A DNA stretch of 64,000 nucleotides from CAXNKG01 sp964202965 (GTDB taxonomy: Bacteria > Acidobacteriota > Vicinamibacteria > Vicinamibacterales > UBA2999), in contig CAXNKG010000007.1 of NCBI GenBank assembly GCA_964202965.1, positions 29,566 to 93,565 of the forward strand, read 5' to 3'. A program made the position numbers and the translations under genes. This document shows positions 24,742 through 33,152 of this stretch, piece by piece. A model generated the notes under the pieces. It saw nothing but the letters and a program-made list of their open reading frames with translations, was not told the origin of the DNA and did not search any database. Position 1 is the first letter of the stretch. The number at the start of each line of letters is the position of its first letter.

Positions 24742-25547
24742 GCATCATGCGCTCTCCCGTGCTGTTGATCGCGATGGTCGTCGCGCTCGTGCCTGCGACC
24801 GCGAGAGCCCAGACATATACACCCCCACGCACCGCCGACGGTCAACCGGATCTGCAGGGCATCTGGATGCCCGCCGGGACGTTTTACAACATCCAGGATC
24901 TCGAATTCCAGGCCGTGTATCAGACGTTTGCGGCATCGGACTCCGCTCAGCGAGGACGGAGCCTCGTCGTCGATCCGCCGGACGGGAAGATTCCCTACCA
25001 GCCGTGGGCGTTGGAGAAGTCGAACCTGGTACTCAAGAACCATGCGGAGCCGACGGCGCAGTTTCTCGATCCGAATGCGCGCTGTTTCCTTCACGGCGTG
25101 CCGCGCCATCTGAACAACCGCGAGTTCGAAATCTTCCAGCCGAAGGGCCACGTCGTGATCTTCAATATGGCGCACCATACGTATCGCGCCATCCCGCTCA
25201 ACGCCGCTCCGCGTCCGCCAGAGGCCATCAAGCTCTATATGGGCGACTCACGGGGACGATGGGAGGGAAACACGCTCGTCGTCGACGTGACCAATAACAA
25301 CGACCAGACGTGGTTCGACGTCGTCGGGAGCTTCCACAGCGACGCGATGCGGGTCACGGAGCGTTTGACGCCCATCAACGCGGATGCCATCGCATACGAA
25401 GCCGTCATTACCGACCCCAAGGTGTACACGAGGCCCTGGACCTTCGCGCTCCGTTTCAACCGGATCAAGGACTACGGTTCTGAAATCTGGGAAGAGGCGT
25501 GCCACGAGAATAACGAGCGGACGCTGGAGCTGATGCTCAAGCGATAA
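24738..25547 (+). CDS. Secreted GIW-family protein
   Basis: 269 residues, starting in ATGA overlap with the previous gene. Signal peptide (MSIMRSPVLLIAMVVALVPA), then RTADGQPDLQGIWMPAG, IPYQPWALEKS, CFLHGVPR, GDSRGRWEGNTLVVDVTNNN, TWFDVVGSFHSDAMRVTERL and TDPKVYTRPW. The architecture matches the other three family members in this island. A Cys before a late Glu-rich end could pair with C-F-L-H. The coupling implies that the two adjacent paralogues are made together, perhaps as a hetero-complex (inference). Confidence 0.72.
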   Translation: MSIMRSPVLLIAMVVALVPATARAQTYTPPRTADGQPDLQGIWMPAGTFYNIQDLEFQAVYQTFAASDSAQRGRSLVVDPPDGKIPYQPWALEKSNLVLKNHAEPTAQFLDPNARCFLHGVPRHLNNREFEIFQPKGHVVIFNMAHHTYRAIPLNAAPRPPEAIKLYMGDSRGRWEGNTLVVDVTNNNDQTWFDVVGSFHSDAMRVTERLTPINADAIAYEAVITDPKVYTRPWTFALRFNRIKDYGSEIWEEACHENNERTLELMLKR

Positions 25548-25557
25548 GGAGGCTGGA

Positions 25558-26001
25558 ATGAATCTGGTTCGAGCCGTTATTACCGCAGGGGCGGTTCTCG
25601 CCATGCCCGCGCTCGCGCACGCCCAGGAAGAAGCCGCGCCGCCGCGCGTGCCGGTGCCGAAGGCCATCACCACGGTCAAGGCCTCGCGAACTGCCACGAA
25701 GACGGTCAGGACGCCGGTGGCCGTCGTGACGCCTGCGCATGATCCGGCCGCTCCGGCATTCCGGGGCGAGGGGTGGTTCCAGCAGGAATGCGGCGTGTGC
25801 CATCTTGGGCGCTGGCGGAAGCAGGGCCAGCTGCAGCCGTACGCGCCGCCGCTGACGGGCGTGCTCAAGAGCGCCAATCCTGCGCGTGAAGCCGCCGTGC
25901 GCGCGTTCATACAGACGGGGAGCCAGAACATGCCCGGGTTCCGGAATACGTTTACGGCCGCCGAGTTCGACGAGCTCGTTGCCTATCTGAAAACCCTGTA
26001 A
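25558..26001 (+). CDS. Small exported monoheme c-type cytochrome
   Basis: 147 residues. Signal peptide, a basic/Pro/Val-rich linker of about 45 residues, then a cytochrome c domain with CGVCH (Cys78) and a distal methionine in the S-Q-N-M-P-G-F segment (about residue 124). It ends with the typical helix AEFDELVAYLKTL. It should carry electrons in the periplasm, perhaps between the heme-bearing propeller protein downstream and a terminal acceptor. The intergenic gap to the previous gene is ten bases, so it is in the same operon. Confidence 0.82.
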   Translation: MNLVRAVITAGAVLAMPALAHAQEEAAPPRVPVPKAITTVKASRTATKTVRTPVAVVTPAHDPAAPAFRGEGWFQQECGVCHLGRWRKQGQLQPYAPPLTGVLKSANPAREAAVRAFIQTGSQNMPGFRNTFTAAEFDELVAYLKTL

Positions 26002-26027
26002 ATGAAAATGGGGTCGGGAGTCATTTC

Positions 26028-27791
26028 ATGAGGACACACATGACCCGGATGATGCTTGCGACCGTCGTGATTGCTGGAAGCCTCGCGACGGTTCCCACGC
26101 TGACGCAGTCGGGCGACGGGAACGGATCGCTCACTGGCACCGTGAAGGGCGCTGACGGCACAGTGATGGAGGGCGTGGTCGTGTCTGCCCGATCGGCCAC
26201 CCACGCCTGGACGACGTCGGTGTATACCGATGCGCGCGGGCAGTACCGCTTTCCGCCGCTGACCCCAGGCCAGTACGCGGTGTGGGCCCAGGCCAAGGGC
26301 TACGCCGTCGCCAGAGCCGGCGCGAATGTCGCACACGGTGGGGCGGTCGCCGACGTGCGGCTCGAGCCGCTGACCGATGCGAAGGTCATCGGGCGGCAGC
26401 TGGATGGTCCCGAGTGGTTTGCCGCGCTGCCGGAAGCGACCAATGACGACAAGCGGATGAAGCACCTGCTGCGGAACAACTGCACCGCGTGCCACGGTCC
26501 CGCCTATACGCTGGCCCCCCGATTCGATGCCACCGGCTGGCGCAGCATCATCGACGTGATGGCGCGAGGGATCCCGCCGACTCGAGGGCCTGGCGAAGGC
26601 AACCGTACGTGGCAGGCATACAAGGACGACCTCGCCGAGTATCTCGGCCGCGTCTCGAAGGATCTCCAGCTGAAGCCGGGACCGCGTCCGTCTGGCGCCG
26701 CGACGCGCGTCGTCATCACGGAGTTCGACATTCCGCGCCAGGGGCGGCCCTTGTCAGTTCATACGGGAACGATCTGGACCGACGGTCCGGGCACCCGGTA
26801 CGAGAGCAAGGGCGCGCGTGACATCTGGGTCGACAGCACGGGCAAGCTGTGGGTCTCGGACGACCGCAGCATGGGTCGCACGACCGGACGCCTCGATCCG
26901 AGGACCGGCACGTGGACGGACTACGCGCTGCCGGATGCCAAGGGCATCGCGACCAACTCGCACGGCATCTGGGGCGATCGCAGGACGGACATGATCTTCC
27001 AGGGCGGCCAGCCTGACGGCGCCATCCTCGCGTTCGATACGCGGAAGGAAGAGTTCGTCCACTTCGCGCGGCCGAACACGATTCCAGGCGGCGGCGGGCA
27101 TATCGACGTCGACTCCGAGGGGAATGCGTGGGCGCCGGCGGAGGCGGGCGCGCTGCGGCTGAACCCGAAAACCGGCGAGTACACCTATTTCCCCGTCCCG
27201 TACCCGGACGAGGTGCCGCAGGCCAACCGGAACCAGTACGGCCTGGCGGTGGATGCGCAGGACAACGTCTGGCTCGCGCGCGCGGGCCTCGAAGCCGTCG
27301 CGTGGCTCGATCCGAAGACCGGGGCGACGGGCCACGTGCGGTTCGACCCGTTGCCGACGCCGACCCTGACTGAGAAGGACCGCAGCATGCCGGTCGGCAT
27401 GAACTTCGGCCCGCCGAACGGCCGCGGTCCGCGGCGGCTTGGCGCCGGCGGCCGCAACGGCGGCAACTTCATGTGGGTTGCCCTGAACAAGTCGGACGAG
27501 CTGGCGAAGATCGACGTGAGAACGAAGCAGCTCGTGAAGGCCTACAAGATGCCCGAGGGCAGCGCGCCCTATTTCGCCACGGTCGACAAGAACGGCCACG
27601 TGTGGGTGCCGGCGCAGAACGCCGATCGCATCTACAAGCTCGATCCGCGCACGGAACAGATGACGGAGTTCCAGTTGCCGACGCGCGGCACCGATCTGCG
27701 CCACCTGACCGTCGATGACAGCACGCCAACCCCGACGATCTGGGTCACGTACAACCGCTCGAACAAGATCGCGCGGCTGCAGGAGCGATAG
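26028..27791 (+). CDS. Exported fusion: carboxypeptidase-regulatory-like domain, cytochrome c, Vgb-type propeller
   Basis: 587 residues. After the signal peptide comes a Cna-B/carboxypeptidase-regulatory-like beta sandwich (about residues 35-120, GTVKGADGTVMEGVVVSARS to YAVARAGANV). Next is a heme-binding stretch with NNCTACHGP (Cys152) and a possible distal Met in I-I-D-V-M. From about residue 230 to the end there is a beta-propeller like virginiamycin B lyase (IWVDSTGKLWVSD, GHIDVDSEGNAWAPAEAG, YGLAVDAQDNVWLARAG, FATVDKNGHVWVPAQNADR). A heme next to a propeller suggests redox coupling to a substrate bound by the propeller. The specific reaction is unknown. Confidence 0.78.
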   Translation: MRTHMTRMMLATVVIAGSLATVPTLTQSGDGNGSLTGTVKGADGTVMEGVVVSARSATHAWTTSVYTDARGQYRFPPLTPGQYAVWAQAKGYAVARAGANVAHGGAVADVRLEPLTDAKVIGRQLDGPEWFAALPEATNDDKRMKHLLRNNCTACHGPAYTLAPRFDATGWRSIIDVMARGIPPTRGPGEGNRTWQAYKDDLAEYLGRVSKDLQLKPGPRPSGAATRVVITEFDIPRQGRPLSVHTGTIWTDGPGTRYESKGARDIWVDSTGKLWVSDDRSMGRTTGRLDPRTGTWTDYALPDAKGIATNSHGIWGDRRTDMIFQGGQPDGAILAFDTRKEEFVHFARPNTIPGGGGHIDVDSEGNAWAPAEAGALRLNPKTGEYTYFPVPYPDEVPQANRNQYGLAVDAQDNVWLARAGLEAVAWLDPKTGATGHVRFDPLPTPTLTEKDRSMPVGMNFGPPNGRGPRRLGAGGRNGGNFMWVALNKSDELAKIDVRTKQLVKAYKMPEGSAPYFATVDKNGHVWVPAQNADRIYKLDPRTEQMTEFQLPTRGTDLRHLTVDDSTPTPTIWVTYNRSNKIARLQER

Positions 27792-27793
27792 AC

Positions 27794-28198
27794 ATGAAGC
27801 GCCTTTTCCTCGTTGCGGCGGGTCTCTCTCTGGCGTGGCCGTTGTCGGCCATTGCGCACCATTCGTTCGCGGCGGAATTCGACGCGACGCAACCCACGAA
27901 GCTGACGGGCAGGCTGACGAAGATGGAGTGGGTCAATCCCCACGTCTGGCTGCACATCGACGTCACGCAGCCCGACGGCAGCGTCGTCAACTGGGCGGTC
28001 GAGGCGAACGGGCCGAATGCCCTCATGCGTCAGGGCCTGCGGCAGAGTGACTTTCCGCTCGCCGCCGAGGTCGTGGTCGAGGGGTACCGGGCGAAGAACG
28101 GGTCGCCGACCGCCAGCGGCACGACGGTCAAGTTTGCGGACGGCCGGAACTTCTTCCTCGGGGCTGCGGCCGGGACACCGGGCCAGGCGCCCCGGTAA
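27794..28198 (+). CDS. Secreted DUF6152-type protein
   Basis: 134 residues. Signal peptide, then AHHSFAAEFDATQP, KLTGRLTKMEWVNPHVWLHI, LMRQGLRQSDFP and FADGRNFFLG. It starts two bases after the cytochrome-propeller gene and is probably translated with it. It is a close paralogue of the protein at 23582-23980 and shares an Asn-Pro-His core with the one at 8932-9327. Convergent with the GIW gene at 28210-29133. Confidence 0.75.
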   Translation: MKRLFLVAAGLSLAWPLSAIAHHSFAAEFDATQPTKLTGRLTKMEWVNPHVWLHIDVTQPDGSVVNWAVEANGPNALMRQGLRQSDFPLAAEVVVEGYRAKNGSPTASGTTVKFADGRNFFLGAAAGTPGQAPR

Positions 28199-28209
28199 CG
28201 ATCACCGGG

Positions 28210-29133
28210 TCAGCGGCCTCGCCACGGTTCTCCGAAGTAGTACCGGTACCCCTGCTCGCGAATGAGAGGGAGATCGCGCTCTCCCTCCCAGCACGCCTCT
28301 TCGAGCAGCTCGAATCCCTTGGTCTTTTCGCGCACGAGCGCCCAGACGAGCTTCCAGGGCCGCGTATACGCCTTCGGATCCTCCACGGTGACTTCGTAGT
28401 GGATCGTGTCCGGATCGATCAGCGTCAGACGTTCCACCAGGTGCGCGGCATCGGTGTAGAAATTCCCCGAGTCATCGAACCAGGTAAGGCCGTTCAGATT
28501 CGTCACGTCGACGACGAGGGTGTTCCCGTCCCATCGGCCTCGTGAGTGCCCGATTCTCAGTGTGATGTCCGGTCCCGGCGCGGGCCGCCCGTCCATCGCG
28601 ATGATGCGGTTGACGCGGTGATCCTCGAACAACCACACGACGTGGTCGTCGCCGGTGGGCTGGATGATCTGGTTCACATCCTGGAGCGCGAGCCGGGGCA
28701 CACCGCCGGGGCCGCAGGCGGTGCGCGGATCGATGTATTGTTCGAAATTGACGCCGCGGCGCCCGACGCTCGCCGCCCACGGCTGATACGGAATCTTGCC
28801 GTCGGCCGGGTCCACAATCATCCCGGGAGCCTTCGCCCACGGCATGACGAGGTCACCGACCAGCGGCTCGTCTCCGGTCACCCCTTCCACTGAAAACGGC
28901 TGCGTCAGGAGGCTGCGCCAGTACCCCTGCAGGTTCGGCCTGCCGCCCGGCGTGCGCGGCGGCCTGAACGTCTTGGCCTTCTGGAGCGCGCACGCGTGGA
29001 AGGCGACGACCTCGCTCGGACAGCCGCCGATGGACGGGGGCAGCGGGTCCGGAATCTGTGCGTAGCCCACGTCGAGGGACGCTGTGAGAGTCACGGCCAG
29101 ACCGATCGCCGCGCGCCGGAATCGTGCGTTCAT
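28210..29133 (-). CDS. Secreted GIW-family protein (divergent member)
   Basis: 307 residues, starting in ATGA overlap with the upstream paralogue. The signal peptide is followed by an extra 40-residue segment with two cysteines (G-G-C-P and H-A-C-A). The family blocks are then PGGRPNLQGYWRS (Y replaces I of GIW), IPYQPWAASVG, G-H-S-R-G-R-W-D-G-N-T-L-V-V-D-V, TWFDDSGNFYTDAAHLVERL and TVEDPKAYTRPWKL. It also has a longer C-terminus ending YYFGEPWRGR. It has drifted more than the other members. Function unknown. Confidence 0.7.
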   Translation of the reverse strand: MNARFRRAAIGLAVTLTASLDVGYAQIPDPLPPSIGGCPSEVVAFHACALQKAKTFRPPRTPGGRPNLQGYWRSLLTQPFSVEGVTGDEPLVGDLVMPWAKAPGMIVDPADGKIPYQPWAASVGRRGVNFEQYIDPRTACGPGGVPRLALQDVNQIIQPTGDDHVVWLFEDHRVNRIIAMDGRPAPGPDITLRIGHSRGRWDGNTLVVDVTNLNGLTWFDDSGNFYTDAAHLVERLTLIDPDTIHYEVTVEDPKAYTRPWKLVWALVREKTKGFELLEEACWEGERDLPLIREQGYRYYFGEPWRGR

Positions 29134-29897
29134 GGCTTCTGCCTTTCCCGTTCGACGGCTTCCTGCTGCATCAGAAATGACGGCACGTACTCGAGCAGCC
29201 GCACGTTCGCCTCCTTGCGGCGATAGAGCGGCATGCTCATCTTCCAGGGACGGGTGAACACCTTGGGGTCCTCCACCGTGACCTCGTACTGCAGGTGGTC
29301 CGGACTCACGAGCGTATAGCGTTCCACCAGATGCAGCGCGTCGCTGTGAAAATTGCCGGCACGGTCGAACCATGTTTGATCCGTGAAGTGGATGACGTCG
29401 ACGACCAGTGTGTCGCCCTCCCAGCGCCCGCGCGAATCGCCGAGCCACCAGGTGATCGGACCGCGCGGATGCGGCGTGCCGTTCGTGTAGAGGATCCGAT
29501 TGCCTTGTGCGTACTCGAAGACGAGCGTGATGTGCTCTGGCGTCTGGAAGATCTGGAAGGGAAAGGCCATGTACATGATGCGGGGCACGCCTGGCGTGTA
29601 GCCTTTCGTTTCGGGGTCGGCGGTCGTCCGGGCCTCGAAATTCTCGCGCTTTTTCGCGAGTGCCCACGGCTGATACGGAATGCCGTTGCCGTCGACGATG
29701 CCCTGCCCCGCAGGGACGCCAAGGCGCGCATGATGGTCCTGAATGTCGTAGGCGGCGGTCGTCAGCGCCTGCCAGATGCCCTGGAAGTTCGGTTTTCCAT
29801 CCGGCGTGCGCGGAACCGCGGCGCTCTGGCCGGCCGCCGGCGGCGCCGCACACAAGAGAACCGCCAGCAGCATTGATCCGGTAAACGCGTATCGCAT
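29130..29897 (-). CDS. Secreted GIW-family protein
   Basis: 255 residues. Signal peptide (MRYAFTGSMLLAVLLCAAPP), then RTPDGKPNFQGIWQALTTAA, IPYQPWALAKKRENFEARTT, MYMAFPFQIFQTPEHITLVF, GDSRGRWEGDTLVVDVIHFT, FDRAGNFHSDALHLVERYTL and TVEDPKVFTRPWK. It is very similar to the 23974-24741 protein, in the opposite orientation across the island. It is the first gene of a two-gene minus-strand unit with the 28210-29133 gene. Function unknown. Confidence 0.73.
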   Translation of the reverse strand: MRYAFTGSMLLAVLLCAAPPAAGQSAAVPRTPDGKPNFQGIWQALTTAAYDIQDHHARLGVPAGQGIVDGNGIPYQPWALAKKRENFEARTTADPETKGYTPGVPRIMYMAFPFQIFQTPEHITLVFEYAQGNRILYTNGTPHPRGPITWWLGDSRGRWEGDTLVVDVIHFTDQTWFDRAGNFHSDALHLVERYTLVSPDHLQYEVTVEDPKVFTRPWKMSMPLYRRKEANVRLLEYVPSFLMQQEAVERERQKP

Positions 29898-29970
29898 CTC
29901 ACGCCCTCCTCGTCGAAGTCCCTCGCCGGGGACCGCCGAGGACAGTCTTGTACCACAAAAGATTAAGATG

Positions 29971-29993
29971 GGCTCAGGGCTCTAGGCTCCAGG
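29971..29993. repeat. Degenerate heptamer repeat in the 29898-30058 intergenic region
   Basis: Three imperfect copies of a seven-base unit like GGGCTCT lie in tandem. The unit resembles other simple repeats at gene junctions in this window. Function unknown. Confidence 0.5.
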
Positions 29994-30017
29994 ACAGAGT
30001 TCGAGGTTCGACGGAGG

Positions 30018-30048
30018 GGCGCGGCATTCTGTCGCGCCTTTCTTTTTT
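30018..30048 (+). terminator. Intrinsic terminator directly before the ribosome site of the 30059 gene
   Basis: An eight-pair GC-rich stem (30018-30025 with 30031-30038, one G-T pair) with a five-base loop, followed by TTTCTTTTTT. The GGAGG ribosome site at 30049-30053 abuts the T tract. It could end a leader transcript and attenuate the 30059 gene, or end a small RNA made in the 161-base gap. Confidence 0.7.
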
Positions 30049-30058
30049 GGAGGATGCC

Positions 30059-30772
30059 ATGCGGTATGTCGTGATTGGAATCGTGAGTCTGGCGGCCGCC
30101 CTGTCCGCCCAGCAGCCGAACCCGCGCCAACAGCCGGGAGCGCCGATCACGATGTATGCGCCCGACCAGCACGACTTGTATGACGGCCTCTTCACCATCT
30201 CGGCGGGCCGTATCTACATGGTCGGCACGCTCACCGATCCGGTGGGCTGGGATCACATGGACAATGCTGCGGCGACCGTCAGGCCCGCCGCGGGCACGGC
30301 GGAGCTCAACGTCAACGAAATTGCCAACACCGGGACCTTCGAGGCGCGGCTGAAGATCCCGGAGGGCGACCTCGTCCTGGCCGTCGACGCGTGGAATGAG
30401 TTCAATCCCTGCCAGAACGGCGGCATCGTGGCGTACCTGCACGAGCACGGGACCGACTCCGGCTGCGGCGACAACAACTGGCCGAAGACGTTCGTCTACC
30501 TCGCGGGCTGGGGCTTCGGCCACGCGACGCTGAACGGGAAGCCGCTGTACCAGAACTACGAGATGCACTTCATGGTCACGCAGGGGATTCGCGATCGGAA
30601 GACGCTGCGGGTGAACTACCCGATGGCCAGCAGGCGCTCCGCGGCCGGGGAGGTCAATCCCGCCACGCAGCAGATCGACTTCTATATCCGGAGCACCGAA
30701 CAGAACCCGAAGAACCGTCCCAATCGCGAGGTGTTCATGCACTTCTTCGGCATGGAAGTGACGTGGAAGTAG
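30059..30772 (+). CDS. Exported protein of unknown function
   Basis: 237 residues from an ATG with GGAGG six bases upstream. A signal peptide (MRYVVIGIVSLAAALSA) precedes a soluble domain with TMYAPDQHDLYDGLFTISA, two cysteines (in FNPCQNGG and DSGCGDNN) that could form a disulfide, and many aromatic and histidine residues (GWDHMDNA, HEHGTDSG, MHFFGMEV). I do not recognise the family. It is preceded by an intrinsic terminator and followed by a simple repeat, so it seems to be a single-gene unit, perhaps controlled by attenuation. Confidence 0.65.
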   Translation: MRYVVIGIVSLAAALSAQQPNPRQQPGAPITMYAPDQHDLYDGLFTISAGRIYMVGTLTDPVGWDHMDNAAATVRPAAGTAELNVNEIANTGTFEARLKIPEGDLVLAVDAWNEFNPCQNGGIVAYLHEHGTDSGCGDNNWPKTFVYLAGWGFGHATLNGKPLYQNYEMHFMVTQGIRDRKTLRVNYPMASRRSAAGEVNPATQQIDFYIRSTEQNPKNRPNREVFMHFFGMEVTWK

Positions 30773-30776
30773 CAGG

Positions 30777-30811
30777 GGTGCGAGGTGCGGATGCGCGGAT
30801 GTGCGAGGTGC
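30777..30811. repeat. GGTGCGA-type simple repeat upstream of cbiZ
   Basis: Degenerate tandem units of GGTGCGA/GGATGCGC. Similar runs are at 47175-47218 and 49267-49309. Confidence 0.6.
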
Positions 30812-30825
30812 ACGGACCGATCGAC

Positions 30826-30831
30826 TAGGAT
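30826..30831 (+). promoter_or_regulatory. -10-like TAGGAT before cbiZ
   Basis: TAGGAT lies six bases before the GTG at 30838. Its TAGGA part could equally serve as the ribosome site for that GTG. Confidence 0.3.
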
Positions 30832-30837
30832 TTGGGC

Positions 30838-31968
30838 GTGCACTGGGAACACCTGTTTCAGCAGCCGGCCGCCGCCGCACGCCGGGCCGGACGCTTTGTC
30901 GTCGTCGATCTGCTGGTGGCGCATCGCGTGCTCAGCACGTCGGCGCGCAACGGCGGCCAGACCGAGCACCTGCGGCATCTCGTCAACCACCAGAGCTGCG
31001 AGGGGAAGGGGCACGACGCGCGGTCGCGCCTGATTCACGAGCAGGGTCCCGAGGCGTATCACGACGCCGTCTGCGCCGAGATTGCGCTTCGGCCTGACCA
31101 GACCGCGATGATGGGCACCGCCGCAAACATGAGTTACGCCGCCGTTGCGCACGAGAGCGACGAAGGCGTGCAGGTCGCGGCGATTGTCACCGCCGGAGTG
31201 CAGGCCAACGCCACGTGTGCCGGAGACCCGGCGAGCTGGCGCGAAACGGCCGGTGGCACCGTCCGCGTTCCGCTTGTCGCCGGCACGATTAACACCATCC
31301 TGCTCGTCAATCACGCCGTGACCCCGGGTGTGCTGAGCCGCCTCGCCGGCGTGATGACCGAGGGCAAGAGCGCGGCGCTCCAGCGGCTGGCCGTACCGAG
31401 CTGCTATTCCGCCGATCTCGCGACCGGGACCGGCACCGATCAGTTCTGCGTGGCCGCCCCGATCGAGGGAGTGCCGCTGACGTCCGCCAGTCCGCACGTC
31501 AAGTTCGGCGAGATCACCGGCATCGCCGTCAGGCGCGCCACGCTCGAGGCGCTGCGCTGGCAGAACGGCCTCGAACCCAGCTACACCCGCGGCCTCTTTC
31601 ACGCGCTTGGCCGCTACGGCCTGCGCGAACAGACGGTCTTCGAGGATCTGGCCGGCCGCCTCTCGCCCGCCGACCTCGAACTGCTCCGCAACAACAGCAG
31701 GGCCGCGTTCTACGACCCGCTCGCGGGCGCGGCGGCCCACGCGCTGGCAGCCGTGTTCGACCGCGTGCGCCACCAGACGCTGCCCGCATCGGTGCTGCCC
31801 GATGCCACCGTGCAGCAGGCCGCCACCCTCGCCACCAGCCTTGCCGTGCAGCCGCACCGGTGGGCGGAGTTCCGCACTCGACTCCTCGAGCAGGGCGAGT
31901 TCGAGCCCGCTCCGCTGGTGCTCGCGGCGATCGCGCTCGGCTGGAGCGAGAAGTGGCGAGCGAGCTAG
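30838..31968 (+). CDS. cbiZ: Adenosylcobinamide amidohydrolase (corrinoid salvage)
   Basis: 376 residues from the GTG at 30838; a TTG at 30832 is also possible. The CbiZ family motif STSARNGGQTEHLRHLVNHQ is present, as is a later VTAGVQANATCAGDP region that matches CbiZ (G-V-x-x-N-A). CbiZ removes the aminopropanol arm of adenosylcobinamide to give adenosylcobyric acid, letting the cell remodel scavenged corrinoids. The C-terminal 130 residues are less conserved. It overlaps cbiB by 16 bases, so the two are co-expressed. Cytoplasmic. Confidence 0.82.
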   Translation: MHWEHLFQQPAAAARRAGRFVVVDLLVAHRVLSTSARNGGQTEHLRHLVNHQSCEGKGHDARSRLIHEQGPEAYHDAVCAEIALRPDQTAMMGTAANMSYAAVAHESDEGVQVAAIVTAGVQANATCAGDPASWRETAGGTVRVPLVAGTINTILLVNHAVTPGVLSRLAGVMTEGKSAALQRLAVPSCYSADLATGTGTDQFCVAAPIEGVPLTSASPHVKFGEITGIAVRRATLEALRWQNGLEPSYTRGLFHALGRYGLREQTVFEDLAGRLSPADLELLRNNSRAAFYDPLAGAAAHALAAVFDRVRHQTLPASVLPDATVQQAATLATSLAVQPHRWAEFRTRLLEQGEFEPAPLVLAAIALGWSEKWRAS

Positions 31969-32945
31969 CGTCGTTCCTCGCGGCGCACCCGCTGCTGCTG
32001 GGCGTCGCCGTCCTTGCCGACCTCGTCCTTGGTGATCCCGTCTACCGCTGGCACCCGATTCGGCTTGTCGGCCGCGCGCTGACCGCCATCGAGGAAGCGC
32101 TCAGGCGCCTGCGCCTCGATGGATACCTTGGCGGCGTCGTACTGTTTCTCCTGCTCGCGGCCGGATGGGTCGGTGCGACCGTTGCGCTCGTGAGCGGTGC
32201 GGCGCGCGTCGCACCCGCGCTCGCCTGGGTCCTCCACGCGTTCCTCGTCTACAGTCTGCTGGCACTCGGGGATCTGATTCGCCATGTCCGGCGCGTCGAG
32301 CAGGCGCTCGTGCGTGACGATCTCGCGGGCGCGCGTGGCGAAATTCGGAAGCTCGTGGGCCGCGATGCCGACACGATGGACGCCGCGGCCTGCCGGCGTG
32401 CCGCGATTGAAAGCCTGAGCGAAAACCTGACGGACGGCTTCACGAGCCCGCTGTTCTGGTACGTCGTCGGCGGGCTGCCCGGCCTCGTGCTGTTCAAAGT
32501 CGTCAGTACGATGGACTCGATGGTCGGCTACAGGACGCCGCGGTACCTGCAGTTCGGCTGGTGCGGAGCGCGCCTCGACGATGTGATGAACTTCGTGCCG
32601 GCGCGGATCACCTGGCTGCTGATCGCGGCGGTCGCAGTTGTCGTGCCGCGGGCGTCCTCGCGCAAGGCGCTCGTCGTGGGCCTTCAGCAGCACGCGGTGC
32701 TGCCAGGGCCGAACTCTGGATGGAGCGAAGCGGCCACCGCCGGCGGGATTCAGCGCAGGCTCGTCGGTCCGATCTGGATCGAGCAGCGCCTCGTCACCGA
32801 CACATGGATCGGCGACGCCTCCGACCCGCCGGCTGGTTCGCATGACGATGTGATCACCGCGCTGACGCTCGTGGTGATCACCGGCGTCGCCGCCGCGGTG
32901 CTGGCCGCTGGCGCGCTGATCGTGCTAACGTCGTCCTTGCCCTAG
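31953..32945 (+). CDS. cbiB: Adenosylcobinamide-phosphate synthase
   Basis: 330 residues from GTG, overlapping the end of cbiZ. It is an integral membrane protein with at least four helices. CbiB landmarks are DLVLGDPVYRWHPIRLVGR near the N-terminus, R-R-A-A-I-E-S-L-S-E-N-L-T-D-G, FKVVSTMDSMVGYRT, ARLDDVMNFVPARIT and P-G-P-N-S-G-W. It joins aminopropanol phosphate (or similar) to cobyric acid, which is the step after CbiZ. The riboswitch follows directly, so cbiZ-cbiB are not controlled by it unless through read-through. Confidence 0.9.
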   Translation: MASELASFLAAHPLLLGVAVLADLVLGDPVYRWHPIRLVGRALTAIEEALRRLRLDGYLGGVVLFLLLAAGWVGATVALVSGAARVAPALAWVLHAFLVYSLLALGDLIRHVRRVEQALVRDDLAGARGEIRKLVGRDADTMDAAACRRAAIESLSENLTDGFTSPLFWYVVGGLPGLVLFKVVSTMDSMVGYRTPRYLQFGWCGARLDDVMNFVPARITWLLIAAVAVVVPRASSRKALVVGLQQHAVLPGPNSGWSEAATAGGIQRRLVGPIWIEQRLVTDTWIGDASDPPAGSHDDVITALTLVVITGVAAAVLAAGALIVLTSSLP

Positions 32946-32946
32946 G

Positions 32947-33114
32947 CGCCTGCAACGGGCCTAACAGGGAAGTCCGGTGCAAGTCCGGCGCGGTTCCGCC
33001 ACTGTGAGTGAAGGCGCGCTGCTTCGAGTCACCACTCAGCCTCTCGGCTGGGGAAGGTGAAGCAGCCGGCAGCAGATAGTACGCTGCCCCTTCCGAGCCA
33101 GGAGACCTGCCCAG
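32947..33114 (+). ncRNA. Cobalamin riboswitch
   Basis: The conserved core GGGAAGTCCGGTGCAAGTCC (from 32968) runs on into a GCCACTGTGA segment (32998-33007). The B12 box AGCCAGGAGACCTGCC lies at 33096-33111. All fit the class I cobalamin element. It ends about 40 bases before btuB and should repress btuB and the genes behind it when adenosylcobalamin is abundant. The exact 5' boundary is uncertain. Confidence 0.95.
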
Positions 33115-33152
33115 GGTGAAAAGCGGCTGCCTTTCTGCGGAGAACAGGAAGC

